Source: Domibacillus epiphyticus (GTDB lineage Bacteria; Bacillota; Bacilli; Bacillales; Domibacillaceae). Taken from it: a stretch of 64,000 nt of DNA. The notes under the pieces are model-generated. The model was not told the DNA's origin. It saw only the letters and a program-made list of their open reading frames with translations, and searched no databases. Location of the stretch: contig NZ_MSFI01000006.1 of assembly GCF_001975785.1 (NCBI RefSeq), forward strand, positions 1 through 64,000. The letters run 5' to 3'. Both the position numbers and the translations under genes were made by a program. Shown piece after piece: positions 54,379-62,099 of this stretch (its first letter is position 1; the number at the start of each line of letters is the position of its first letter).

Positions 54379-54419
54379 TGCAAAAATCACGGCCCTTTTA
54401 GCATTTTGTTAATTCCAAC

Positions 54420-54448
54420 TTGACTTGTCGGAAAAGATATATTAAATT
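54420..54448 (+). promoter_or_regulatory. promoter of the esterase gene
   Basis: TTGACT (54420-54425), a 17-base spacer and TAAATT (54443-54448) sit about 50 bases before the start codon. Confidence 0.5.
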
Positions 54449-54499
54449 ATATATAACCTATAAAAATAATCGGAATTAAAATTGATGGAGGATATGATC

Positions 54500-55261
54500 A
54501 TGAGAGAAGAGTATGCAGTTATGCCGGGAGCAGAATCATTTTACCTTGAAGGAAACGATATCGGTATTGTTCTTTCACACGGATTCATCGGTACACCGCA
54601 AAGTGTTCGTGATGTGGCGGAAGGGTTGAATGCCCGAGGATTTTCCGTTATTGCACCGCGCTTAAAAGGACACGGAACGCATCCGGAAGATATGGAACGC
54701 TGCACTTATGAAGACTGGTATGAAAGCTACTCACGTGCTTATCGTTTTTTAAAGAAACGCAACAAGCGCATTTTCTTAATGGGTCAGTCAATGGGCGGCA
54801 CATTGACGTTGAAATTTGCTTCTGAACACCGCGGCATTGAAGGGATCATTACGATCAATGCAGCATTGACACTTCCATCACTTGAGTATTTGCAAAATGA
54901 CCCTGCACCCCGCTTTATAGAAGAAGGTGCACCGGATATTAAAAAAGAAAACGTTCAAGAAATTACGTATGAAGAAGCACCTGTTCAATCCATTCGGGAG
55001 CTTCAAAAACTGATGAAAAAGGTGCCGGCGCTTTTACATCGTATTCAAGTGCCTGCGTTATGCATAAAATCGGCTGTCGATCATGTCGTTCCGCCCGAGA
55101 ATACATCATTTATTTATCAGTCGATCTCATCAAAGCAAAAACAAATCATCACATTGCCAAACTCGTACCATGTTGCAACAATGGATCACGATCAACACAC
55201 CATTGTCAATGCAGCAGCTGAATTTGTCCTTGATCAAATCCGCTCGAAAGCTGCGGTGTAA
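54500..55261 (+). CDS. alpha/beta hydrolase, carboxylesterase-like
   Basis: A 253-residue soluble hydrolase of the alpha/beta fold, similar in size and motifs to Bacillus carboxylesterases such as Est30 and monoacylglycerol lipases. The nucleophile is S97 in the elbow MGQSMGG; D194 in SAVDHVVPP and H224 in SYHVATMD complete the likely triad. The oxyanion region reads LSHGFIGTPQSVRD. The substrate is probably a short- or medium-chain ester but is not known. The ATG at 54500 is eight bases after GGAGG; earlier ATG codons overlap that site. Confidence 0.88.
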   Translation: MREEYAVMPGAESFYLEGNDIGIVLSHGFIGTPQSVRDVAEGLNARGFSVIAPRLKGHGTHPEDMERCTYEDWYESYSRAYRFLKKRNKRIFLMGQSMGGTLTLKFASEHRGIEGIITINAALTLPSLEYLQNDPAPRFIEEGAPDIKKENVQEITYEEAPVQSIRELQKLMKKVPALLHRIQVPALCIKSAVDHVVPPENTSFIYQSISSKQKQIITLPNSYHVATMDHDQHTIVNAAAEFVLDQIRSKAAV

Positions 55262-55267
55262 ATGGGG

Positions 55268-55297
55268 ACCCTTAGTGTCAAGCTAGGGGTTTTTTTG
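55268..55297 (+). terminator. esterase gene terminator
   Basis: ACCCTTAG (55268-55275) pairs with CTAGGGGT (55283-55290), followed by seven T residues. Confidence 0.85.
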
Positions 55298-55357
55298 TGT
55301 TTGAAAAGATAGTAGTATAATTTGGTAGAGAGATAAGAGATAGAAAGGATGATGAGC

Positions 55358-55579
55358 ATGCCTGTTATTACTGTAAAGCTGGCGAAAGGGCGGACGGTTG
55401 AGCAGAAACAGCAATTTGTTGAAGTGGTGACAAACGAAGCTGTTAAGAAGCTAAATGTAAAAGAAGAATGGGTGACGGTGATCTTTGATGAGTATGAAAG
55501 AGAGAACTGGGCATCCAGCGGTGAACTTCATTCATTAAAGTTCGGCGAAGGTTTTGGCATGAAAGGGATAGAGAAATAA
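55358..55579 (+). CDS. 4-oxalocrotonate tautomerase-family protein
   Basis: A 73-residue tautomerase. Translation from the ATG at 55358 gives MPVITVKLAKGRTVEQKQ; removal of Met would expose the catalytic N-terminal proline typical of this family. It also has the WVTVIFDEYERENWASSG region, where 4-oxalocrotonate tautomerases carry further active-site residues. In-frame ATGs at 55349 and 55352 would bury the proline and are rejected. AAAGG precedes the start by nine bases. The natural substrate is unknown. Confidence 0.85.
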   Translation: MPVITVKLAKGRTVEQKQQFVEVVTNEAVKKLNVKEEWVTVIFDEYERENWASSGELHSLKFGEGFGMKGIEK

Positions 55580-55582
55580 TGA

Positions 55583-55617
55583 ATAAAAACCGCCCATTGA
55601 GTTTGACTCAGGGCGGT
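55583..55617 (-). terminator. terminator of the argCBD operon
   Basis: Read on the minus strand, ACCGCCC-GAGT pairs with ACTC-GGGCGGT and is followed by TTTTTATTC, 20 bases after the argD stop codon. The plus-strand tautomerase gene converges onto it and may share it. Confidence 0.82.
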
Positions 55618-55637
55618 CTTCTTCTATCTTGCAGCGT

Positions 55638-56780
55638 TTATTCAGCTTTTAAGACAGCTGCAAGAATTGTCACTGCTTTTTCTATTTCCTTGTCAGACAC
55701 GTTCAATGGAGGAAGCAGGCGAAGTACGTGCGTGCCGGCTGTCAGGATAAGCAAATTGTGTTCGCGAGCTTTCGTGACGAAAGGACCCGCTTCATCTGTC
55801 AGCTCGATTCCAACCATTAACCCTTTTCCTTTTAGTTGTTTGACGGAATCAACCCCGGAAAGGGCATCTGTTAATAAGGAGTTCAGTTTTTCCCCTTTTG
55901 CTGTGACATCTGCAAGGAATTTTTCATCGAAAATCGTGTTCAACGTTTCTTTAGCCGCTGCAAGAGCAACGGGATTTCCACCGAATGTTGAGCCATGTGA
56001 ACCTGCAGAAAATGCTTCTGCCAGAGCGGCTTTTCCGACAATTGCACCGAGGGGGAAGCCATTGGCAATAGCTTTTGCTACAGAAATAATATCCGGATCA
56101 AGTCCAGCATGCTGGAAGGCAAAAGGCTTGCCTGTCCGGCCAATCCCTGTTTGAATCTCATCAATGATGACAAGGGAGCCATTTTCATGTGCCAGTTTTT
56201 CAACTTCTTTCAAAAAGTCAGCATTGCCTTCATTGATTCCGCCTTCTCCTTGAATGACTTCAAACATAACCGCTGCCGTATTTTCATCAAGTGCGGCTTT
56301 TAGCCCATCCAAATTGTTTATTTTTACATATTCAAACGTTTCAAGCATTGGCCCGAAGCCGGTTTTTATTTTGTCCTGTCCGGTTGCTGCCATTGTAGCG
56401 AATGTCCGGCCATGGAAGGAATCGATAAATGTAATCACTTTCGTGCGGCCAGTTGCTTTTCGGGCAAGTTTAATCGCGGCTTCATTTGCTTCCGCACCGC
56501 TGTTTCCGAAGAATACAAGGTCGAGACCCGATGCATCTGTCAGTTGTTTTGCCACTTCTTCCTGCAGGTCGATCTGAAATAAGTTTGATGTATGCCAGAA
56601 GTTTTCAAGCTGTTCTTCTACAGCTTTTTTCACATTTTCGGGTGCGTGTCCAAGGTTGCAAACGCTGATACCTGATGTGAAATCAAGATATTCTTTGCCG
56701 TCCTTTGCCGTGAGATAAGCGCCTTTCGCTTTCAAAGGCGTTACATCCCAGCGCGCATATGTCGGGAATAAATGACTCAA
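55638..56780 (-). CDS. argD: acetylornithine aminotransferase ArgD
   Basis: PLP-dependent class III aminotransferase that converts N-acetylglutamate semialdehyde to N-acetylornithine. The 380-residue protein shows VFFGNSGAEANEAAIKLAR, the cofactor-binding LVIIDEIQTGIGRTGKPFA, the PLP-lysine region DIISVAKAIANGFPLGA and HGSTFGGNPVA. The start overlaps the end of argB. It is the last gene of the argC-argB-argD unit. Confidence 0.95.
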   Translation of the reverse strand: MSHLFPTYARWDVTPLKAKGAYLTAKDGKEYLDFTSGISVCNLGHAPENVKKAVEEQLENFWHTSNLFQIDLQEEVAKQLTDASGLDLVFFGNSGAEANEAAIKLARKATGRTKVITFIDSFHGRTFATMAATGQDKIKTGFGPMLETFEYVKINNLDGLKAALDENTAAVMFEVIQGEGGINEGNADFLKEVEKLAHENGSLVIIDEIQTGIGRTGKPFAFQHAGLDPDIISVAKAIANGFPLGAIVGKAALAEAFSAGSHGSTFGGNPVALAAAKETLNTIFDEKFLADVTAKGEKLNSLLTDALSGVDSVKQLKGKGLMVGIELTDEAGPFVTKAREHNLLILTAGTHVLRLLPPLNVSDKEIEKAVTILAAVLKAE

Positions 56781-57544
56781 TTTTCTTCCTCCTCTTTATT
56801 AAACTGTGTACCGTACCACTTGCCGTTTTCGTAAAATGGTTTTTTACCGGATACGATATGCACATGTCCACAGCTTTCAAGCGCTTTTAAGGCTGTATTC
56901 ACTTTCGGGATCATGCCTCCGCTAATGACGCCTGTGTTAATTAGTTCCTGAGTCTGTGATCCTGTTAATTCCGGTACAAGCTGGCCATTATTTAAAACAC
57001 CGTCTACATCTGTCACCATCAGCAAGTGCTCAGCGGCAAGAGCATGTGCAGCGGCACCAGCTGCGTGATCCGCGTTAACATTTAATACGGAACCATCTGG
57101 ACCTTTTGCAATGGGTGTTAGGACAGGAAGAAGGCCAATATTTAAAAGTGTCTCTAGCACTGTTTTGTTGACGGATGTGACGTCACCGACAAAACCAAGT
57201 TCTTCTTGATTAATAAAATCTGCCTCTAAAATTCCATGGTCGCTTGACTGAAGGCCGATGGTAGCGATGCCGCGCACTTCAAGAAGGCGGACGAGTTTCC
57301 GGTTCATACTGCCGGACAAAACGAGTTCCGCAGCTTCGAGTACTTCCTTTGATGTTACACGCAAGCCATTTTTAAATTCACTTTTCACGTTCATTTTTTC
57401 GAGCATCGCATTAATTTCCGGACCTCCGCCGTGAACAAATACGATTTTATATCCGTCTGAAAGCAGTGATTTCATGCTGTTAAAAAAACTGTCCGATAGT
57501 TCTTTCAATACACTGCCGCCGCATTTAACGACTACTGTTTTCAT
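56777..57544 (-). CDS. argB: acetylglutamate kinase ArgB
   Basis: Phosphorylates N-acetylglutamate, the second arginine-biosynthesis step. The 255-residue amino-acid-kinase fold has VVVKCGGSVL, VFVHGGGPEINAML (nucleotide and substrate loops) and NVNADHAAGAAAHAL. It is of the short, typically non-arginine-feedback form. AGGAGG precedes the ATG. Only 70 bases separate it from argC upstream; argJ, usually found there, is missing. Confidence 0.95.
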   Translation of the reverse strand: MKTVVVKCGGSVLKELSDSFFNSMKSLLSDGYKIVFVHGGGPEINAMLEKMNVKSEFKNGLRVTSKEVLEAAELVLSGSMNRKLVRLLEVRGIATIGLQSSDHGILEADFINQEELGFVGDVTSVNKTVLETLLNIGLLPVLTPIAKGPDGSVLNVNADHAAGAAAHALAAEHLLMVTDVDGVLNNGQLVPELTGSQTQELINTGVISGGMIPKVNTALKALESCGHVHIVSGKKPFYENGKWYGTQFNKEEEEN

Positions 57545-57614
57545 ATAAATCCTCCTTTATTGTCTAGCGCTAATGCGGTTCTGGAAGGCGTGTCACCGCC
57601 CTCGCTAACAATAT

Positions 57615-58652
57615 TTAAGGGTACATAGGGAATCCTTTTAACCCTGCAGTTTCATCAAATCCAAACATAATATTCGCGTTTTGAATAGCTTGCCCCGCGG
57701 CGCCTTTCACGAGATTATCGATAACTGACACGATCACAAGCCGGTTTGTGCGTACATCGACGTCTACAGAAATATCACAATAGTTAGAACCTGCTACTTC
57801 TTTAATGCCAGGAAACTGTTTAGATGGACGGATGCGCACGAATGGGTCATTTTTATAAGTTTCTTCGTATAACGCATGAACGTCCTCAGTCGTCATAGCT
57901 TTTGTAAGCGGTGCGTACATTGTCGCCATAATCCCGCGTGAGACGGGAAGAAGGTGTGTCGAGAATGTGATGGGTGCTGTGTTTTCATTCCACCAGGAGA
58001 GCTGTTGTTCAATTTCCGGTATGTGCTGGTGCTCGTTTACTTTATAAATTCGGAAGTTGTCGTTCATTTCCGCAAAGTGAACGACCGGGGACAAACCGCG
58101 GCCGGCACCGGATACACCTGATTTCGCATCAATAATAATATTCTTTACATCGATCACATTATTTTTTACGGCAGGCGCAAGGCCTAAAAGTGCGGCAGTT
58201 GGGTAGCAGCCTGGATTTGACAGTACTTTAGCCGTCTTCACGTTATCGCGGTTCCATTCGGTTAAGCCGTATACCGCTTCTGCAACAAACGACTGGTCTG
58301 CCGGTTCTTTTTTATACCATTTTTGATAATCTGCGGTTTCTTTTAGGCGAAGATCACCGGATAGATCCACGACTTTTGCATGTCCTCCTGAAAGCTGAGG
58401 TGCAAGTGCAGCAGCAGCTCCTGATGGGACAGCTAAAAAGACGATATCAGCCGTCTCTTTAATGACTTCTGTATCAATTTTAGTAAGTGGAAGCGGGCAT
58501 ATATCTGCCAGGTGAGGGTATTCTTCCGTAACCGGGACACCATCTTTGCTTGAAGAATAAATTGCATGCAATTCAAAATTGGGGTGATTGGATAAAAGAC
58601 GTATAAGTTCAATTCCTCCATAACCAGAAGCGCCGATAACTGATGCTTTCAT
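57615..58652 (-). CDS. argC: N-acetyl-gamma-glutamyl-phosphate reductase ArgC
   Basis: NADPH-dependent reductase forming N-acetylglutamate semialdehyde. The 345-residue protein begins KASVIGASGYGGIELIRLL (Rossmann loop) and carries the active-site cysteine in LSNPGCYPTAALLGL; SGVSGAGRG and HQHIPEIEQQL are further family motifs. AAAGGAGTATTCAT leads to the ATG. A minus-strand promoter at 58713-58741 is well placed to drive the argC-argB-argD operon. Confidence 0.96.
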   Translation of the reverse strand: MKASVIGASGYGGIELIRLLSNHPNFELHAIYSSSKDGVPVTEEYPHLADICPLPLTKIDTEVIKETADIVFLAVPSGAAAALAPQLSGGHAKVVDLSGDLRLKETADYQKWYKKEPADQSFVAEAVYGLTEWNRDNVKTAKVLSNPGCYPTAALLGLAPAVKNNVIDVKNIIIDAKSGVSGAGRGLSPVVHFAEMNDNFRIYKVNEHQHIPEIEQQLSWWNENTAPITFSTHLLPVSRGIMATMYAPLTKAMTTEDVHALYEETYKNDPFVRIRPSKQFPGIKEVAGSNYCDISVDVDVRTNRLVIVSVIDNLVKGAAGQAIQNANIMFGFDETAGLKGFPMYP

Positions 58653-58664
58653 ATGAATACTCCT

Positions 58665-58741
58665 TTGTATTTTTATTTATATTTATTTATAATTATTAAA
58701 GTATGTCTTTTCATTATAAAATTGCTTTCTCTTTAAATCAA
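58665..58741 (-). promoter_or_regulatory. argC promoter and AT-rich putative ArgR operator
   Basis: On the minus strand, TTGATT (58741-58736), a 17-base spacer and TATAAT (58718-58713) form a good promoter. The following 40 bases are runs of AATAATTATAAATAAA-type sequence, reminiscent of ARG boxes but without a clear match, so ArgR control is an inference. Confidence 0.5.
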
Positions 58742-58747
58742 CCGATT

Positions 58748-58776
58748 TTGTCAAATGACTTGTTTTTGTGCATAAT
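58748..58776 (+). promoter_or_regulatory. promoter of the thioredoxin-like gene
   Basis: TTGTCA (58748-58753), a 17-base spacer and CATAAT (58771-58776) lie 45 bases before the start codon, divergent from the argC promoter. Confidence 0.6.
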
Positions 58777-58820
58777 GGAGACAGGGAAAGATTAGAAAAA
58801 TCTGCAACGGGGGAGAAAAG

Positions 58821-59384
58821 ATGGAGTTGCATGAATGGTATGAAAAAGGGCTGACGCCCGAACAATATATAGAACAGATGTCAAAACATAAAGAAAGTTT
58901 TCTTCACGTATTAAAAACATTTCACTTGTCCGGAGATGAAGCCGCGCTCGTAAATAAACTGCGGGAGGCAAAGTGGCGGGTTGTGGTCATTACAGAAGAC
59001 TGGTGCGGAGATGCCATGTTGAATGTGCCGATTTTATTCGCGCTCGCAAAAGCAGCAGATATGGATGTTCGTTTATTACTTCGCGATGAAAATCTCGAAT
59101 TAATGGATCAATATTTAACAAATGGTACTTCACGTGCCATTCCCATTTTTATATTTATAAATGAAGAAGGTGAAGAGCAGGCTGTATGGGGTCCTCGTGC
59201 GCCAGCTGTTCAAGAAATGGTAACAAATTACCGTTCGTCTTTGCCGCCGCGTGATCATCATGATTTTGAAGAGAAAAGTCGTGAAATGGTCACAAGGCTC
59301 ACAGAAGCGTATCGGACGGATGAAACGCTCTGGCAGGAAGTATACCGCAGCTTGAAGACAACGATTGCGGAACGATTATATTAA
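58821..59384 (+). CDS. thioredoxin-family protein with WCGD motif
   Basis: A 187-residue soluble protein with a thioredoxin-like core. In place of the usual WCxxC it has TEDWCGDAMLNVP, so only one cysteine (C62) sits at the active-site position. A conserved proline loop, SRAIPIFIFINEEGE, follows as the likely cis-proline region. The N-terminal helical extension (about residues 1-45) precedes it. Similar proteins are common in Bacillus, but I do not know a proven function; a disulfide reductase with CxxC chemistry is unlikely. GGGGGAG precedes the ATG. dgkB follows and may be co-transcribed. Confidence 0.8.
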   Translation: MELHEWYEKGLTPEQYIEQMSKHKESFLHVLKTFHLSGDEAALVNKLREAKWRVVVITEDWCGDAMLNVPILFALAKAADMDVRLLLRDENLELMDQYLTNGTSRAIPIFIFINEEGEEQAVWGPRAPAVQEMVTNYRSSLPPRDHHDFEEKSREMVTRLTEAYRTDETLWQEVYRSLKTTIAERLY

Positions 59385-59406
59385 TAGAAGAAAGACTGGG
59401 ATAATC

Positions 59407-60324
59407 ATGACGAAAAGAGCACGAATTATTTACAATCCAACATCCGGCCGAGAGCTTTTCCGCAAACATTTGCCGGAAGCACTGGAGAAGTTAGAGCGGG
59501 CAGGCTATGAAACATCAGCCCACGCGACAACCGGTGAAGGCGATGCGACAATTGCGGCACGCACCGCGGTGGAACGGGGATTTGATGTGGTTATTGCAGC
59601 CGGTGGCGATGGCACCTTAAATGAAGTGGTGAACGGTCTTGCAGGTCACGAACACCGACCGAAATTTGGGGTCATACCGATGGGGACTACAAATGATTTC
59701 GCGCGCGCTTTGCACATTCCAAGAGATATTCAAGGTGCGGTGGATGTCATCACAGAGGGAGATACGATTCCCGTTGATGTCGGCCGGATGAATGAACGCT
59801 ACTTCATTAATATTGCCGGTGGGGGCCGCTTGACGGAACTCACCTATGAAGTGCCGAGCAAGCTAAAAACGATGCTCGGACAGCTTGCCTATTATTTGAA
59901 AGGGATCGAAATGCTGCCATCCATTAAACCGACCGATGTGATGATTGAATATGATGGGCAAGTCTTTGAAGGAGAATCATTGCTTTTTCTTATTGGGCTG
60001 ACAAATTCAGTAGGAGGCTTTGAAAAACTTGCGCCTGATTCGTCTGTGAATGACGGATTGTTTACGCTGCTCATCCTGAAAAAAACGAATCTTGCTGAAT
60101 TTATCCGCATTGCCGGACTGGCGCTTCGAGGAGAGCATTTAAATGATCCCCACGTTATTTATACGAAAGCGAAGCGGATTAAAGTATCATCAAGCGAGCA
60201 GGTGCTGATTAATTTGGATGGTGAACTTGGCGGGGAAATTCCAGCAGACTTTGAAAATTTGTACCGCCATCTTGATGTATTCGCCCCAATTGATAAACTG
60301 CGCCCGCAGGATCGGATCTATTAA
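59407..60324 (+). CDS. dgkB: diacylglycerol kinase DgkB
   Basis: Soluble lipid kinase that returns diacylglycerol, released in lipoteichoic acid synthesis, to phosphatidic acid. The 305-residue protein has the kinase motif AAGGDGTLNEVVNGL (about residues 64-78), NPTSGRE near the start and a PMGTTNDFARAL segment, all typical of the DgkB/YegS family. The ATG at 59407 is favoured because it begins the conserved MTKRARIIYNPTSG. In B. subtilis dgkB (yerQ) follows gatCAB at a short distance; here the esterase, tautomerase, arg and thioredoxin-like genes lie between. Confidence 0.95.
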   Translation: MTKRARIIYNPTSGRELFRKHLPEALEKLERAGYETSAHATTGEGDATIAARTAVERGFDVVIAAGGDGTLNEVVNGLAGHEHRPKFGVIPMGTTNDFARALHIPRDIQGAVDVITEGDTIPVDVGRMNERYFINIAGGGRLTELTYEVPSKLKTMLGQLAYYLKGIEMLPSIKPTDVMIEYDGQVFEGESLLFLIGLTNSVGGFEKLAPDSSVNDGLFTLLILKKTNLAEFIRIAGLALRGEHLNDPHVIYTKAKRIKVSSSEQVLINLDGELGGEIPADFENLYRHLDVFAPIDKLRPQDRIY

Positions 60325-60331
60325 TGAAGAG

Positions 60332-60361
60332 CTGTCTCATATCAATGAGACAGTTTTTTTT
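60332..60361 (+). terminator. dgkB terminator
   Basis: CTGTCTCAT and ATGAGACAG form a perfect 9-bp stem with loop ATCA, followed by eight T residues. Confidence 0.92.
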
Positions 60362-60393
60362 ATGAAAAACCTTTCGTATTGCGAAAAGTATGG

Positions 60394-60416
60394 TAAAATA
60401 GTTACCTGAGTAACTA
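60394..60416 (+). promoter_or_regulatory. -10 element and palindromic operator of the marR-MFS operon
   Basis: TAAAAT (60394-60399) is the likely -10. It is overlapped by the perfect inverted repeat TAGTTAC-CTGA-GTAACTA (60399-60416), a typical MarR-family operator shape. A second inverted repeat, CTTTCG-TATTG-CGAAAAG, lies at about 60371-60388. The layout suggests autorepression. Confidence 0.6.
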
Positions 60417-60430
60417 ATTGGGAGGCGTTT

Positions 60431-60859
60431 ATGGCAACACACGAATTGTTTCATACGATTCATCAACTGTCTCGAGAACTGACGAAACTGATCAACCAAA
60501 CACTTCAGCCTTTTGGACTTTACAGCGCTCAATGGGCTGTTTTATTTGTATTGAAGGAAGAAGGAAGTATGTCGCAGTCTGATCTATGCGAATACTTGGC
60601 AGTGGAAGCCCCGCCGATGACACGGACGATTCAACGTCTCATCAAGCAGGACTACGTACGATATACACAGGGAGCAGACAAGCGCGTTAAAATGATTCAT
60701 CTAACCGAAAAAGCAGAAACAGCATATCCAGAATGGGAACAGGCCGTCCTATCGGCGAACGAGAAGCTCCTAGCTGGTATGCCGGATGAAAAACGCATTG
60801 TTATGCAAACACTACTCGCATCATGGCTCGGCACCTTGAAAGGAGTTTCACATGAGTAA
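60431..60859 (+). CDS. MarR-family transcriptional regulator
   Basis: A 142-residue winged-helix regulator. The DNA-binding part spans about residues 28-95, with SQSDLCEYLAVEAPPMTRTIQRLIKQDYV as recognition helix region (key residues at 48-75) and the wing DKRVKMIHLTEKA. N- and C-terminal helices form the dimer interface. No close subfamily is recognisable, and the ligand is unknown. GGGAGG precedes the ATG. It overlaps the MFS gene by eight bases, so it most probably represses its own operon and this exporter. Confidence 0.88.
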   Translation: MATHELFHTIHQLSRELTKLINQTLQPFGLYSAQWAVLFVLKEEGSMSQSDLCEYLAVEAPPMTRTIQRLIKQDYVRYTQGADKRVKMIHLTEKAETAYPEWEQAVLSANEKLLAGMPDEKRIVMQTLLASWLGTLKGVSHE

Positions 60860-62036
60860 ACCAGCTTTATGGACAAAAGATTTTATTGGAATTGCGTTAA
60901 CGAATTTTTTCGTATTTATGTCGTTTTATTTTTTGCTTGTCACATTGCCCATATTTGTTCTAAATGAGATGAACGGTTCAGAAACAGAAGCGGGTCTGGC
61001 GATAACGGTCTTTTTAATTTCTGCTATTCTCATTCGATTTATTTCCGGACAGTGGGTCGAACACTTCGGGCAAAAACGAGTACTTATTGCTTCACTCATT
61101 ATTTTCCTTGCGGCAACGATGTTATATCCGTTTATAAATGGACTGACGGCACTTCTTATTCTTCGCTTTTTTCACGGGATTGGATTTGGAATGGCGACAA
61201 CTGCGGCAGGTGCTGTCGTTGCAAATATTATCCCGAATTCACGCCGCGGCGAAGGAATGGGCTATTATGTCATGTCGATGAATCTCGCCATGGCCATTGG
61301 ACCCTTTGCAGGTCTTGCAATCATGAACGAGTGGGGCATCAAAACAGGATTTCTTGTCTGTATCACGATCGCTGCAGCTGCCTTATTGACCGGCCTTTCT
61401 TTGAAAAAAGATGAATTGCAACGGCAGCCGGAAGAACGATTCAAAATGGATCTAAGTCCCGGAAATTTAATTGAAAAATCAGCGGTGCCCATTTCGTTAA
61501 CGGGTCTCTTCTTCGCGATTGTCTATTCAGCGATATTATCATTCGTTTCCGTTTATGCAGAAGAATTGCACCTTGGAGAAGTCGCTGGTTATTTCTTTGT
61601 AGTTTATGCAATCATCATTCTACTGTCTCGTCCGTTTACAGGTCGATGGTTTGATCAATACGGGGCAAATAGGATTGTCTATCCGTCGATAGTGATTTTT
61701 GCAGTCGGAATGCTTGTCCTCAGCCTGGCAGGAGGTCCAGCATTTTATTTGATTGCAGCGGGCGTGATTGGACTCGGATGGGGTACACTCTTTCCAGGGT
61801 TTCAAACGATTGCGATTTCCAGAGCGAGACCGGAGAAGAAAGCACTGGCTACGGCCACGTTCTTATCACTCTTTGACCTTGGCATTGGATTGGGATCGTT
61901 CGTCATCGGCGCGGCTGCAGCAGGACTCGGATTTAAAACCTTGTACGCTGCGTGTGCTGTCTACGTACTCATAGGCATCATTGTTTACTACTTTGTACAA
62001 AAAGCAGGAAAAAAACCGGAAAGTTCGCCTCTTTAA
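60852..62036 (+). CDS. MFS transporter, probable drug/metabolite exporter
   Basis: Major facilitator of 394 residues with twelve predicted membrane helices. The loop 2-3 motif A region reads GQWVEHFGQKRVLI (about residues 59-72), and the corresponding loop in the second half is RPFTGRWFDQYGANRIVY. The helix-5-like segment PNSRRGEGMGYYVMSMNLAMAIGP carries a motif-C-like pattern seen in exporters. It overlaps the marR gene, which points to an efflux pump induced by the regulator's ligand. The substrate is unknown. Confidence 0.85.
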   Translation: MSKPALWTKDFIGIALTNFFVFMSFYFLLVTLPIFVLNEMNGSETEAGLAITVFLISAILIRFISGQWVEHFGQKRVLIASLIIFLAATMLYPFINGLTALLILRFFHGIGFGMATTAAGAVVANIIPNSRRGEGMGYYVMSMNLAMAIGPFAGLAIMNEWGIKTGFLVCITIAAAALLTGLSLKKDELQRQPEERFKMDLSPGNLIEKSAVPISLTGLFFAIVYSAILSFVSVYAEELHLGEVAGYFFVVYAIIILLSRPFTGRWFDQYGANRIVYPSIVIFAVGMLVLSLAGGPAFYLIAAGVIGLGWGTLFPGFQTIAISRARPEKKALATATFLSLFDLGIGLGSFVIGAAAAGLGFKTLYAACAVYVLIGIIVYYFVQKAGKKPESSPL

Positions 62037-62053
62037 ACAGGCGAACTTTTTTC
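62020..62053 (+). terminator. terminator after the MFS gene
   Basis: An 11-bp perfect stem (AAAGTTCGCCT/AGGCGAACTTT), loop CTTTAAAC, ends in TTTTTT. It overlaps the MFS stop codon, so the 3' codons form part of the stem. Confidence 0.9.
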
Positions 62054-62099
62054 ATATTTGCTACACTGTGAATAAGAAAAATTGGAAGAAGGAATAAGC

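Noticed and set aside
57545-57614. 3' remnant of argJ in the argC-argB spacer
   Set aside because: The resemblance covers about six residues and the reading frame is interrupted; not enough to call a pseudogene.
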